From an uncultured bacterium (GTDB lineage Bacteria > Bacillota > Clostridia > Oscillospirales > Ruminococcaceae), in assembly GCA_905214345.1 (NCBI GenBank), contig CAJMLV010000055.1, positions 1 through 14,799 of the forward strand: a stretch of 14,799 nucleotides of DNA, in the 5' to 3' direction. Positions 7,693 to 14,751 of the stretch are shown here, piece by piece. The notes below the pieces were generated by a model, which was given only the letters and a program-made list of their open reading frames with translations, ran no database searches and was not told the origin of the DNA. Position 1 is the stretch's first letter. Each line of letters starts with the position of its first letter. The position numbers were made by a program, and so were the translations under genes.

Positions 7693-8346
7693 TCAGCTTT
7701 CGGCATGGTAAAGACGGAACCTGTTTTTGCGGAAATCCAGAATCCCTTCCTTGCGCATGCGTCCCAGCTCTTTGGAAAGAGCGCTGCGCTCCACGTTCAG
7801 GTAATCCGCCATCTGCTGGCGGTCAAAGGGGATGGTGAACTCCAGGCTGCCCTGTTTCCGGGCTTCTCCCGAAAGATAGGTCATCACCCGGGTGCGGATG
7901 TTTTTGGAGGAGATGCAGAACATGCGGGTGGACCAGGCCAGGTTCTTGCCGGTGGAAAGCACCAGCAGGCTGTGCAGCAATTTGGGATACCAGCTTTTTT
8001 CCCGGCTGACGGGGGCGTTGAGTACCCCCAGGTGTACCAGCAGCACCCGGCTGTCCCGCACGGCGGTCACGTCCACCATCAAAGGGACCTGGCAGAAAGC
8101 GTAGGTCTCCGCAAAAGACTGTCCCGCCGACACGCTGTGCAGGATCACCCGGTTGCCCCATACATCCAGGCTTTCGATGTGGACTTCTCCCGACAGCAGG
8201 ACACCGAATTCCCGGGTGCGGTCTCCGGCGCGGAAGAGTACCGTGCCTTTGGCTGCTTCGGTGAACCGGAAACAGCCGCAGCCCACCAGGTCGCGGTATT
8301 CTTCGGGTTGGATGTTCTGAAAGATGGGGGGCAGAGTAGGCAGCAT
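7693..8346 (-). CDS. Crp/Fnr-family transcriptional regulator
   Basis: 217 residues from the ATG at 8346, preceded by AGGTGATC, which matches the anti-Shine-Dalgarno sequence. The cyclic-nucleotide-binding-like beta-roll spans about 15-110 (FRAGDRTREFGVLLSGEVHI, 38-57). A dimerisation helix follows, then a winged HTH (about 170-213) with FDRQQMADYLNVERSALSKE. It strongly resembles the clostridial Crp/Fnr type found beside ferredoxin and hydroxylamine reductase (hcp) genes. Four cysteines (C23, C25, C85, C144) do not follow the Fnr cluster spacing, so an Fe-S sensor is not evident; haem or another ligand is possible. Divergent from the Fe-S protein gene across a palindromic operator. I infer that it senses redox or nitrosative stress and acts on that gene and itself. 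Confidence 0.88.
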   Translation of the reverse strand: MLPTLPPIFQNIQPEEYRDLVGCGCFRFTEAAKGTVLFRAGDRTREFGVLLSGEVHIESLDVWGNRVILHSVSAGQSFAETYAFCQVPLMVDVTAVRDSRVLLVHLGVLNAPVSREKSWYPKLLHSLLVLSTGKNLAWSTRMFCISSKNIRTRVMTYLSGEARKQGSLEFTIPFDRQQMADYLNVERSALSKELGRMRKEGILDFRKNRFRLYHAES

Positions 8347-8361
8347 ACGATCACCTGTTTC

Positions 8362-8375
8362 GTGGTTATAACCAC
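8362..8375. promoter_or_regulatory. Perfect 14-bp palindrome, candidate Crp/Fnr operator
   Basis: GTGGTTATAACCAC is its own reverse complement and lies in the 86-base space between the divergent regulator and ferredoxin genes. Its centre (8368.5) is about 40-41 bases upstream of the start predicted from the plus-strand -10 box at 8397-8402, the class II activator position. For the minus-strand promoter it lies about 8-21 bases inside the predicted transcript, where it would block transcription of the regulator gene. Confidence 0.6.
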
Positions 8376-8389
8376 ATACTTTTTTCCGC

Positions 8390-8418
8390 ATTATAGTATA
8401 CTGGAAACCAGAAAACAA
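8390..8418 (-). promoter_or_regulatory. Predicted promoter of the Crp/Fnr gene
   Basis: On the minus strand TTGTTT (8418-8413), 17 bases and a perfect TATAAT (8395-8390). The transcript would begin near 8383 and pass straight through the palindrome at 8362-8375, consistent with autorepression. Confidence 0.55.
8397..8402 (+). promoter_or_regulatory. Predicted -10 box of the ferredoxin gene
   Basis: TATACT matches the -10 consensus in five of six bases, but 17 bases upstream there is only ACATAC rather than a -35 hexamer. A poor -35 with a palindrome at about -40 is what a class II activator-dependent promoter looks like. An overlapping TATAGT at 8392-8397 is a less well placed alternative. 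Confidence 0.5.
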
Positions 8419-8432
8419 GGAGGCTTTGAAAA

Positions 8433-9116
8433 ATGCTGCGAAGAATCATTCAGATCGACAAGGAAAAATGCAACGGCTGCGGCGCCTGCGCCCAGGCCTG
8501 TCATGAAGGCGCCATCGGCATGGTGGACGGCAAGGCGGTGCTGCTGCGGGACGACTACTGCGACGGGCTGGGGGACTGCCTGCCCACCTGCCCCACCGGT
8601 GCTATCACCTTTGTGGAGCGGGAAGCGGCCCCCTATGACGAAAAAGCCGTGGCGGAGAATATGGCCCGGCGTCACCAGGGCGGCGGATGCCCCGGCCAGA
8701 GGATGCGGCGGATGGAACCTGCCGCCGCGGCGCCGGAAACGGGGACCATGCCCTCCCAGCTGGGCCAGTGGCCCTGCCAGATCAAGCTAGTGCCGGTGAA
8801 CGCGCCCTATTTCCGCGGCGCCAAGCTGCTGATTGCGGCAGACTGCACCGCCTATGCCTATGCGGGACTGCACCGGGACTTCATGCGGGGCAAGATCACC
8901 CTCATCGGCTGCCCCAAGCTGGACAGTGTGGATTACAGCGAAAAACTCACCGAGATCTTGCGCCAGAACGAGATTGCCAGCCTGACCGTTCTGCGCATGG
9001 AGGTGCCCTGCTGCGGCGGGCTGGAAGCCGCTGCCCGCAAGGCCCTGCAGGCCAGCGGAAAGTTTATCCCCTGGCAGGTGGTGACCATCTCCATCGACGG
9101 CAAAATCCTGGATTAA
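8433..9116 (+). CDS. 4Fe-4S ferredoxin-like protein with extra C-terminal domain
   Basis: 227 residues; ATG preceded at 9 bases by AAGGAGG. The N-terminal ferredoxin module has one complete cluster motif (C13, C16, C19, C23) and a second motif (C43, C49, C53-Pro) in which the second cysteine is replaced by L46. A [3Fe-4S] or absent second cluster is therefore possible. The C-terminal ~120 residues are not a ferredoxin. They hold conserved-looking blocks LGQWPCQIKLVPVNAPYF (110-127), LLIAADCTAYAYAGLH (132-147), LIGCPKLD (157-164) and VPCCGGL (191-197), whose cysteines (C115, C138, C160, C193, C194) could bind metal or a further cluster. I recognise this as the ferredoxin-type protein commonly next to clostridial Crp/Fnr regulators and hcp. 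It is probably a cytoplasmic electron carrier in redox or nitrosative stress. It is followed by its own terminator. Confidence 0.88.
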   Translation: MLRRIIQIDKEKCNGCGACAQACHEGAIGMVDGKAVLLRDDYCDGLGDCLPTCPTGAITFVEREAAPYDEKAVAENMARRHQGGGCPGQRMRRMEPAAAAPETGTMPSQLGQWPCQIKLVPVNAPYFRGAKLLIAADCTAYAYAGLHRDFMRGKITLIGCPKLDSVDYSEKLTEILRQNEIASLTVLRMEVPCCGGLEAAARKALQASGKFIPWQVVTISIDGKILD

Positions 9117-9134
9117 GGGTTCTTTCCCATAAAC

Positions 9135-9171
9135 AAAAACCGGCAGCGGAATCTTCCGCTGCCGGTTTTTT
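9135..9171 (+). terminator. Intrinsic terminator of the ferredoxin gene
   Basis: A-tract plus ACCGGCAGCGGAA pairs with TTCCGCTGCCGGT around a two-base loop (9152-9153), with six T (9166-9171) at the end. It lies 18 bases past the stop codon. The left-hand A5 would also allow function on the minus strand. Confidence 0.93.
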
Positions 9172-9225
9172 GCGCCGCCGGAAGCACCGCGACAAAAGCT
9201 GTCATAAAGTGCGGAAGCCTCCCGT

Positions 9226-9231
9226 TATAAT
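9226..9231 (+). promoter_or_regulatory. -10 box of the surface protein gene
   Basis: A perfect TATAAT without a clear -35 partner at normal spacing. Directly after it, 9232-9239 (ACAAGGCA) can pair with 9254-9262 (TGCCTTTGT) with one bulge, and AGC/GCT inside extends the stem. A hairpin would therefore form at or near the 5' end of the mRNA, about 20 bases before the start codon. Confidence 0.55.
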
Positions 9232-9280
9232 ACAAGGCAAAGCGCGAAGGCTGTGCCTTTGTCCAACATAAAATGGGAAG

Positions 9281-12200
9281 GTGGAGAGCAATACGAATAT
9301 CCCACGAAAAACAGGCCGGCTGGCCGCCCTGGCCTTGGCTGCCGCCATGCTGTACATAACCGCCGCCACGTCGGTATGGGCCGAAAACAGCCCGCGCCCC
9401 GGCGGACGAAGTGCCCCGGCGCCTTCCGCCACTGCCGAGACCGCCACGGCAGAAAGCGCGGAAGCCCCGGAGAAGACGGCTCCGGCGTCTGCCGAGACGG
9501 CCGTGTGGGAGGCGGTACCCCACGCGACAGGGGATGTGGTCACCGATACGGTTTCCCCGGTGGGCACCACCATCAATCTGTTCGATTACTGGATCACCAC
9601 CCGCTTTGCCCCGGATAACGTCAACCCGCCGGATATGGACCAGGGCATCAATGCAGGCAAGCTGCTGCAATTCACCGCTTCGGCGCCCCGCAATCCCAAT
9701 GGCGGCATCAACGATTATACCGGCAGCGACAAACCACGCACCGGCATCGTGCAGAACACCTTGAGCAGCGGGTATCCCATCCTGTCCCAGGGGGACCAGT
9801 CACTGGCCTATCTTTTCAATCCCAACCTGCCCAACGCGGGCAAGGCCTCTTTCCCCGGGGTGCGCAACCTGCTGCAGATCGACGAACAGGGGTACTATTA
9901 CTACGACAGTGCCCAAAACTTTGCCCAGTATGATGAGGCGGCAAACTCCTTCATCGTGTATGATGCGCCCGGCGTCAGGTCGGGCGGTGCTTCGGGGCAG
10001 ACAGGGCAGTTCTTTCCTTTCAATGAGTTCAGCCAGGTGCGCGATCTGGCGTCCAACAACGCGGCCCTGAACCATTACTTCGGGGTGACCATGACCACCC
10101 GCTTTGTCCAGCAGCCCTACGGCACAGTGGACGGCACCCCCGGCGGTACCCCTGTGACCTACGAATTTACCGGCGACGATGACGTGTGGGTCTTCATCGA
10201 CGACGTGCTGGTGGGGGACCTGGGGGGCATCCACGACGCGGCGTCCCTGAAAATTGATTTCGAGACCGGCCGGGTGGAGATCAACGGCAGCGACGACGGT
10301 ACCATCCGGGAAAAATTTCTGGCGGCCGGGCGCACCTGGACCAACACCGGCTCGGATACCTTTGCGGATGATACCTACCACACCCTGAAATTCTTCTATC
10401 TGGAACGGGGCAACTACGATTCCAATATGAAGCTGAAATTCAATCTGGTTTCCATACCGCAAAGTGATCTGATCAAGATCGACCAGATCGGCGACCCGGT
10501 GGCGGGGGCGGAGTTCCGTCTCTATTATGCCGCCGAGGATTACAGCTACGATCCCCGGGACCTGATCGCCACCGGTACCACCGGGTCCAACGGGTATTTT
10601 GTGTTCCAGAACCCGGACGGCACCCTGCTGAGCCTGAACAATCTGAAAAACGAATATGGCGGCGACGGCAAGACCGGCAAGTTCGTGCTGGTGGAAAGCG
10701 TGACCCCGGAAGGCTACCGCTCGCCCCCGCAGATCGACCTGTATTTCCCCGAAGGATACGACGAGCTGGCCACTCTGCTCTCCGCCAATCCCTGGGATAC
10801 CGGGGCGTATGCCAGCCCGGTGGTCACCGTGACCCTGCCGGACGAGCCCCGGGGGCTTGACGGTACCACCTACTCGGCGGATTCCGGCACCTACTTTGCG
10901 GTGGTGCTCAAGCGGCAGACGGCTTCCGGCGACGGCAGCAGCACACAAAGTGACTGGTACCCCGTGTACGGGGACCCCATCACCGGCTGGCAGGTTTCTT
11001 CCGCCGCCGGTATGGACGCAGCGCTCACCGCTGCCCGGTCCAACCCCTATATCTTCACCCTGGACAGCAGCGGCGCATACAAGGATACCATCGATAACCT
11101 GCCCGGGGACATCCTGACCTATTACTATGTGCTGGTCACCAACGGTAAACTTACCCCGGACAACGCCCAGTATACCGTGGCTTTTTACCGCACCTCTGCG
11201 CCCAATCTGGAAAGCGCCGACGCCGGGAACACCGTGCGCCTCAACGCCGATGTGGATGCTGACGAGGAGGACGGCGGCTTCGACCGGGAATTTTCGGTGC
11301 GGCTGTTTGTGCCCAACATCAAGAACTATCTCTTTGTGCAGAAGGTGGGGGCGGATGCCCTCACCACCCTTACCGGGGCGAGCTTTGCTTTGTACCGGGG
11401 AGAAGATGTGACCGGCGGGCAGGTGAACCCCGGGGCGCAGCCCTATGATACGGTGACCACCGCCAACCTGAGCCAGGACCGGGGGGACGTGATCACCCTG
11501 GGCGGTGCAGGGGTGTTCCCCAACACCCGGACGGTTTTGCCTGCGGGTACCTATTACCTGCAAGAGACCCAGGGCCCGGACGGCTATGCGCCCTCCGACC
11601 AGCTGGTGGAGGTGGTGGTGGACAGCACCGACGTGTACGCCGATGCAGGTACACCCCAGGACGATGTGGTGGTACTGCGGGGCGTGGGCAAGGTGGTGCG
11701 CAGTATGCTGCAGTTTGCCGTGCCCGATGACATCAACGCCACCCTCACGGACATCCGCGCCGCCCTGTACACCGCCGGCAGCTATACCCCCGGCACCGGC
11801 AACGATTGGGCGGTGTGGTCAGCCTCGGCCCTGCCGCCGCTGGACCTTTCCTATTACAGCAATAGCCAGATTCTGGAATACGGCCCCACCACCCCCGGGG
11901 ACCCGGTATATTTCCTGGTGGAGGGGGGCTGGTCCCGGCTGAGGATCACCCAGAACTACGCCGCCGGTACCGACCAGGACCTGAAAATCGACCTGGGCGA
12001 TCAGAACCTGAGTGAGGTGTTTTCCCGCAGCACCATCGTGCGGTACCGGGATGATCCCAACCGACTGACCGTGACCAAGGCCGTCACCGGGGCCATGGGG
12101 GACAAGGAACAGGACTTTGCCTTTACCATTACCCTGACCCGGGCCGACGGGACCCCGCTCAGCGGCGAATACGGCGGGCTGGCCTTTGATGATGAGGGAA

Positions 12201-12748
12201 TTGCCCGCACCACTTTGCGCCATGGGCAGAGCCTGACCATCGAAGGGCTGGAAGCAGGCACCGTCTGCACCGTTACCGAGGAGGAGACCGCAGACTACCG
12301 GACCACCGTGCAGCTGAACGAAGAAGCCCCCCAACAGACCGATACCATACGGGTAGAATTGCCCTTGGGCGGGACTGCGGTTCTGTTCACCAACGAAAGC
12401 ACCCTGCCCACGCCAACCCCCGCGCCTACGCCCACGCCAACGCTTGCCCCAACGCCTGCACCTACCCTCACCCCGACCTCCACCCCCGCCCCGACGGGCA
12501 CCCCGGAGCCTACCCCGGCTGTCACGGCTGTGCCGACAGTTTCCCCAGCCCCGACACCGGAGAAAACCGCTGTCCCGGCGGACACGGCAGAAGAAACACC
12601 ATCTCCGGCGCCCACCCGGGAACCCGGAAACCGTCTGCCCCAGACCGGTGACAATGCCTGGAAAACCTGCTGGTTCACAGCTCTGTGTGCAGCGGCCCTG
12701 GCGGCGATACTGGTGCACCGGGCCCGCTTTGCCCGCCGGAAGCGGTAA
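9281..12748 (+). CDS. LPQTG cell-wall-anchored adhesin with fibro-slime and SpaA-like domains
   Basis: 1155 residues from the GTG at 9281; an in-frame stop at 9269-9271 rules out an earlier start, but the start itself is odd (see findings). A signal peptide (1-34, ending SVWA) is followed by an Ala/Pro/Glu-rich stretch (35-90). A fibro-slime domain (about 95-392) has the hallmark YEFTGDDDVWVFID (294-307) and the DLGGIH motif (313-318). SpaA/CnaB-like fold 1 covers about 395-490 (K399, E472). A beta-rich middle spans 520-680, and SpaA-like fold 2 covers about 681-790 (K688, E762). An uncharacterised part follows to 925. An FctA/DUF7601-like domain covers 927-1039, with K933, E1000 and N1038 placed for an isopeptide bond. 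A Pro/Thr stalk (1043-1112), LPQTG (1119-1123), a hydrophobic segment and the tail RARFARRKR follow. A sortase should fix it to peptidoglycan; no sortase gene is in the window. Role as adhesin or pilus-like surface protein is inferred from domains. Confidence 0.9.
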   Translation: MESNTNIPRKTGRLAALALAAAMLYITAATSVWAENSPRPGGRSAPAPSATAETATAESAEAPEKTAPASAETAVWEAVPHATGDVVTDTVSPVGTTINLFDYWITTRFAPDNVNPPDMDQGINAGKLLQFTASAPRNPNGGINDYTGSDKPRTGIVQNTLSSGYPILSQGDQSLAYLFNPNLPNAGKASFPGVRNLLQIDEQGYYYYDSAQNFAQYDEAANSFIVYDAPGVRSGGASGQTGQFFPFNEFSQVRDLASNNAALNHYFGVTMTTRFVQQPYGTVDGTPGGTPVTYEFTGDDDVWVFIDDVLVGDLGGIHDAASLKIDFETGRVEINGSDDGTIREKFLAAGRTWTNTGSDTFADDTYHTLKFFYLERGNYDSNMKLKFNLVSIPQSDLIKIDQIGDPVAGAEFRLYYAAEDYSYDPRDLIATGTTGSNGYFVFQNPDGTLLSLNNLKNEYGGDGKTGKFVLVESVTPEGYRSPPQIDLYFPEGYDELATLLSANPWDTGAYASPVVTVTLPDEPRGLDGTTYSADSGTYFAVVLKRQTASGDGSSTQSDWYPVYGDPITGWQVSSAAGMDAALTAARSNPYIFTLDSSGAYKDTIDNLPGDILTYYYVLVTNGKLTPDNAQYTVAFYRTSAPNLESADAGNTVRLNADVDADEEDGGFDREFSVRLFVPNIKNYLFVQKVGADALTTLTGASFALYRGEDVTGGQVNPGAQPYDTVTTANLSQDRGDVITLGGAGVFPNTRTVLPAGTYYLQETQGPDGYAPSDQLVEVVVDSTDVYADAGTPQDDVVVLRGVGKVVRSMLQFAVPDDINATLTDIRAALYTAGSYTPGTGNDWAVWSASALPPLDLSYYSNSQILEYGPTTPGDPVYFLVEGGWSRLRITQNYAAGTDQDLKIDLGDQNLSEVFSRSTIVRYRDDPNRLTVTKAVTGAMGDKEQDFAFTITLTRADGTPLSGEYGGLAFDDEGIARTTLRHGQSLTIEGLEAGTVCTVTEEETADYRTTVQLNEEAPQQTDTIRVELPLGGTAVLFTNESTLPTPTPAPTPTPTLAPTPAPTLTPTSTPAPTGTPEPTPAVTAVPTVSPAPTPEKTAVPADTAEETPSPAPTREPGNRLPQTGDNAWKTCWFTALCAAALAAILVHRARFARRKR
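12407..12616 (+). repeat. Pro/Thr-rich low-complexity stalk repeats
   Basis: These bases encode residues 1043-1112 of the surface protein, a run of short PTPTPAP/TPTPTLAP units with Ala, Ser and Glu variation. Such segments usually span the peptidoglycan layer between the folded domains and the sorting signal. The DNA is a degenerate series of CCNACN units and could change length by slippage. Confidence 0.8.
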
Positions 12749-12781
12749 AGAATTTCCCCAAAAAGCATCAGCCTGCACAAG

Positions 12782-12826
12782 AAAAACGCCCCGCTTTTGC
12801 CCAAAACGGCAAAGGTGGGGCGCTTT
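12782..12826 (+). terminator. Intrinsic terminator of the surface protein gene
   Basis: An A-tract and CGCCCCGCTTTTGCC (12787-12801) pair imperfectly with GGCAAAGGTGGGGCG (12808-12822) around a CAAAAC loop, followed by CTTTT. It is located about 35 bases past the stop codon and separates this gene from the peptidase gene. Confidence 0.85.
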
Positions 12827-12849
12827 TGCAGGAAATGGACGCGGGTGCA

Positions 12850-12878
12850 TTGTTTTTCCAAAACAGGCGCTGTATAGT
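12850..12878 (+). promoter_or_regulatory. Promoter of the S41 peptidase gene
   Basis: TTGTTT (12850-12855), a 17-base spacer and TATAGT (12873-12878). The leader is about 40 bases and contains AGGAGG (12911-12916), 9 bases before the GTG start. Confidence 0.65.
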
Positions 12879-12925
12879 AGGAGTAACGAAGAGAAGAAAA
12901 CGGGAACCGAAGGAGGGAAGCATCC

Positions 12926-14719
12926 GTGAAAACGCTGAAAGGAAAAATCTGGTTTATTCTGTGCGGCGTGGTATTGGTCATCTGCGCCGTGGTCATGGCG
13001 CTGGCGGCGGACCCCGATACGGGGCAGCTGCCCCGCAATCTGGACAAGGAGTTTGACCATGGGTCGGGCATTGTGCTGGATGACGCCACCGACTTCCAGA
13101 AGGATTCCCTCTACAAACTGGCCAAGGTGTGGGGGTATGTGAAGTATCGCCACCCGGATATTATCGCCGGGCAGATCAACTGGGACGCCGAGCTTTTCCG
13201 GGTGATGCCCAAGGTCTTGCAGGCGGCGGACGAGGACACCGCCAACGCGGTCCTGCTGGACTGGCTGAATCAGTTCCCCTTTGAACAGGCCACCGCCGAA
13301 ACCGCCCGATACTACCAGACCGTGCAGGAAACTTTCCCGGGCACTGAGAACGACATGAGCTGGATCAGTGACCGGGAGTTTCTGGGCGAGAGGCTGTGCA
13401 CCTGGCTGGAAACCCTCTCCAACACCCATGCAGGGGACTGGACCTACGCCTACGCTTTCTGGGACGGTTCCTCGGAATCGTCGGGTGGATTGGACTTTTC
13501 CAACGAGACCAACTGGAGCTATACTTTTTCTGCCGATGATGTCGGCATGCGGTTACTGGGGGCTTTCCGGTTCTGGAACGCCTACGAGTATTTCTCGCCC
13601 AATGTGGACATCACCCGTATGGACTGGGACCAGGCCCTGCGCAACGCCATCGACGATATGCTGGCGGCCGGGGACCAGATGGCCTACGAGCGGGCGCTGG
13701 GCCGCCTGACCGCCCAGACCGGGGACAACCATGTGATGCTGGAAACCAACGGCGGCCGTTTTCTGCGGTTTTACGGCGATTACTTCCTGCCCGTCAGCTT
13801 TATTTCCATCGATGGGGAAGTGGTGGTGGAATCTGTGGGGAAAGGCTGTACCACCCTGCAGCCGGGGGACGTGCTGCTGACGGTTGACGGCATGGCCATG
13901 GCCGACCGCATCGCCGAACTCAGCGAATATTTCCCCGTGCCGGAACCGGACAAATTTGTCAACGCTCTGTTCTACCCGCTGCTGAGCGTGGAGGGGGAAA
14001 CCTCCCGGATCACCCTGCGGCGGGACGGACAGGAACGGACGGTGGAGGTGACCAACAGCAGAAGCTATGACGGCGGCGTCGAATTTACGGAAAGCGGCCT
14101 GATCGCGGGCGGACGCATCGGCTACATTGCCCCCGCCACCCTGAAAGAGGGTGACCTGGAAGAGCTGATGGTCACCTTTGCCGATACTGACGGCTTGGTG
14201 GTGGATCTGCGGCAGTATCCCGGCTACCCGTTCGCTTTGGATCTGTCCGAATACCTGATCCCTGAACCCACCCTCTATGCTATTTTGGAACTTCCCAACA
14301 TGGCAGACCCGGGGCGGTTCTGGCAGATGGGGCAGTACGGCGGCGCCGGGTATCTGGCACAGATGGGCATAGCCGATGGTAGGGAAAACGTGCCCTTGTA
14401 TACCGGGCAGGTGGTGATTCTTATAGACGAGACCAGCCAGAGTCAGTCGGAATTTGCCACCATGTGCCTGCGTCAGGCCCCCGGTGCGGTGGTGGTGGGC
14501 AGCCCCTCGGTGGGGGCGGACGGCAATGCCATTTATATCCACCTGCCCGGCGGCTGCCGGACCCGGTTCACCACCCTGGGTGTGCTGACCCCGGAGGGGA
14601 AAGAGACCCAGCGGGTGGGGGTGCAGCCGGATGTGCTGTGTACTCCCACGGTGGAGGGCATCGCCGCGGGCCGGGATGATCTGCTGGAAAAGGCCGTCGA
14701 AATCATTGAAGAAGCGTAA
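12926..14719 (+). CDS. Exported S41-family (tricorn/IRBP-like) serine peptidase
   Basis: 597 residues. GTG start with AGGAGG 9 bases upstream; no earlier start fits. Residues 8-28 are a signal peptide or anchor (possible cleavage after ALA). Two helical segments resemble each other: LAKVWGYVKYRHPD (65-78) and LLGAFRFWNAYEYFSP (210-225), each followed by a Trp-Asp (W86-D87, W234-D235). D267-N-H269 matches the D-x-H motif of S41 enzymes. A PDZ-like region spans about 290-375 (LQPGDVLLTVDG, 311-322). The peptidase core shows VVDLRQYPG (425-433) and DETSQSQSEF (501-510). By alignment with the S-x-S-x-S-E motif, S506 is the likely nucleophile. No lysine lies between 506 and 558, so the CtpA-type Ser/Lys dyad is absent and a tricorn-like Ser/His arrangement with H269 is more likely. 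It would act outside the membrane on unknown proteins; the neighbouring surface protein is only a possible substrate. Confidence 0.88.
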   Translation: MKTLKGKIWFILCGVVLVICAVVMALAADPDTGQLPRNLDKEFDHGSGIVLDDATDFQKDSLYKLAKVWGYVKYRHPDIIAGQINWDAELFRVMPKVLQAADEDTANAVLLDWLNQFPFEQATAETARYYQTVQETFPGTENDMSWISDREFLGERLCTWLETLSNTHAGDWTYAYAFWDGSSESSGGLDFSNETNWSYTFSADDVGMRLLGAFRFWNAYEYFSPNVDITRMDWDQALRNAIDDMLAAGDQMAYERALGRLTAQTGDNHVMLETNGGRFLRFYGDYFLPVSFISIDGEVVVESVGKGCTTLQPGDVLLTVDGMAMADRIAELSEYFPVPEPDKFVNALFYPLLSVEGETSRITLRRDGQERTVEVTNSRSYDGGVEFTESGLIAGGRIGYIAPATLKEGDLEELMVTFADTDGLVVDLRQYPGYPFALDLSEYLIPEPTLYAILELPNMADPGRFWQMGQYGGAGYLAQMGIADGRENVPLYTGQVVILIDETSQSQSEFATMCLRQAPGAVVVGSPSVGADGNAIYIHLPGGCRTRFTTLGVLTPEGKETQRVGVQPDVLCTPTVEGIAAGRDDLLEKAVEIIEEA

Positions 14720-14726
14720 AAGAAAC

Positions 14727-14745
14727 AAAAAGCAGGCACCCCGCC
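14727..14745 (+). terminator. Left arm of an interrupted terminator
   Basis: AAAAAGCAGGCACCCCGCC, 7 bases after the peptidase stop codon, has the exact style of the left arm of this region's terminators (A-tract plus GC-rich stem). No complementary arm occurs before the window ends. The IS-like sequence starts a few bases later, so the right arm may lie beyond an inserted element. Confidence 0.55.
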
Positions 14746-14751
14746 GTGAAG

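Noticed and set aside
9800..11563. 587-codon minus-strand open frame inside the adhesin gene
   Set aside because: Its His/Gly/Val-rich translation has no domains, while the plus strand carries fibro-slime and SpaA-like domains in one frame.
12407..12616. Tandem repeat or CRISPR-like array
   Set aside because: The units are degenerate codons for a Pro/Thr stalk with no spacers and an open reading frame throughout.
11819..13429. 536-codon minus-strand open frame spanning the adhesin and peptidase genes
   Set aside because: It crosses two plus-strand genes, a terminator and a promoter, and its Gly/Arg-rich stretch is simply the complement of the Pro/Thr stalk.
13553..14728. 391-codon minus-strand open frame opposite the S41 peptidase gene
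   Set aside because: Low-information translation, with the opposite strand having full S41 motifs and a good RBS.
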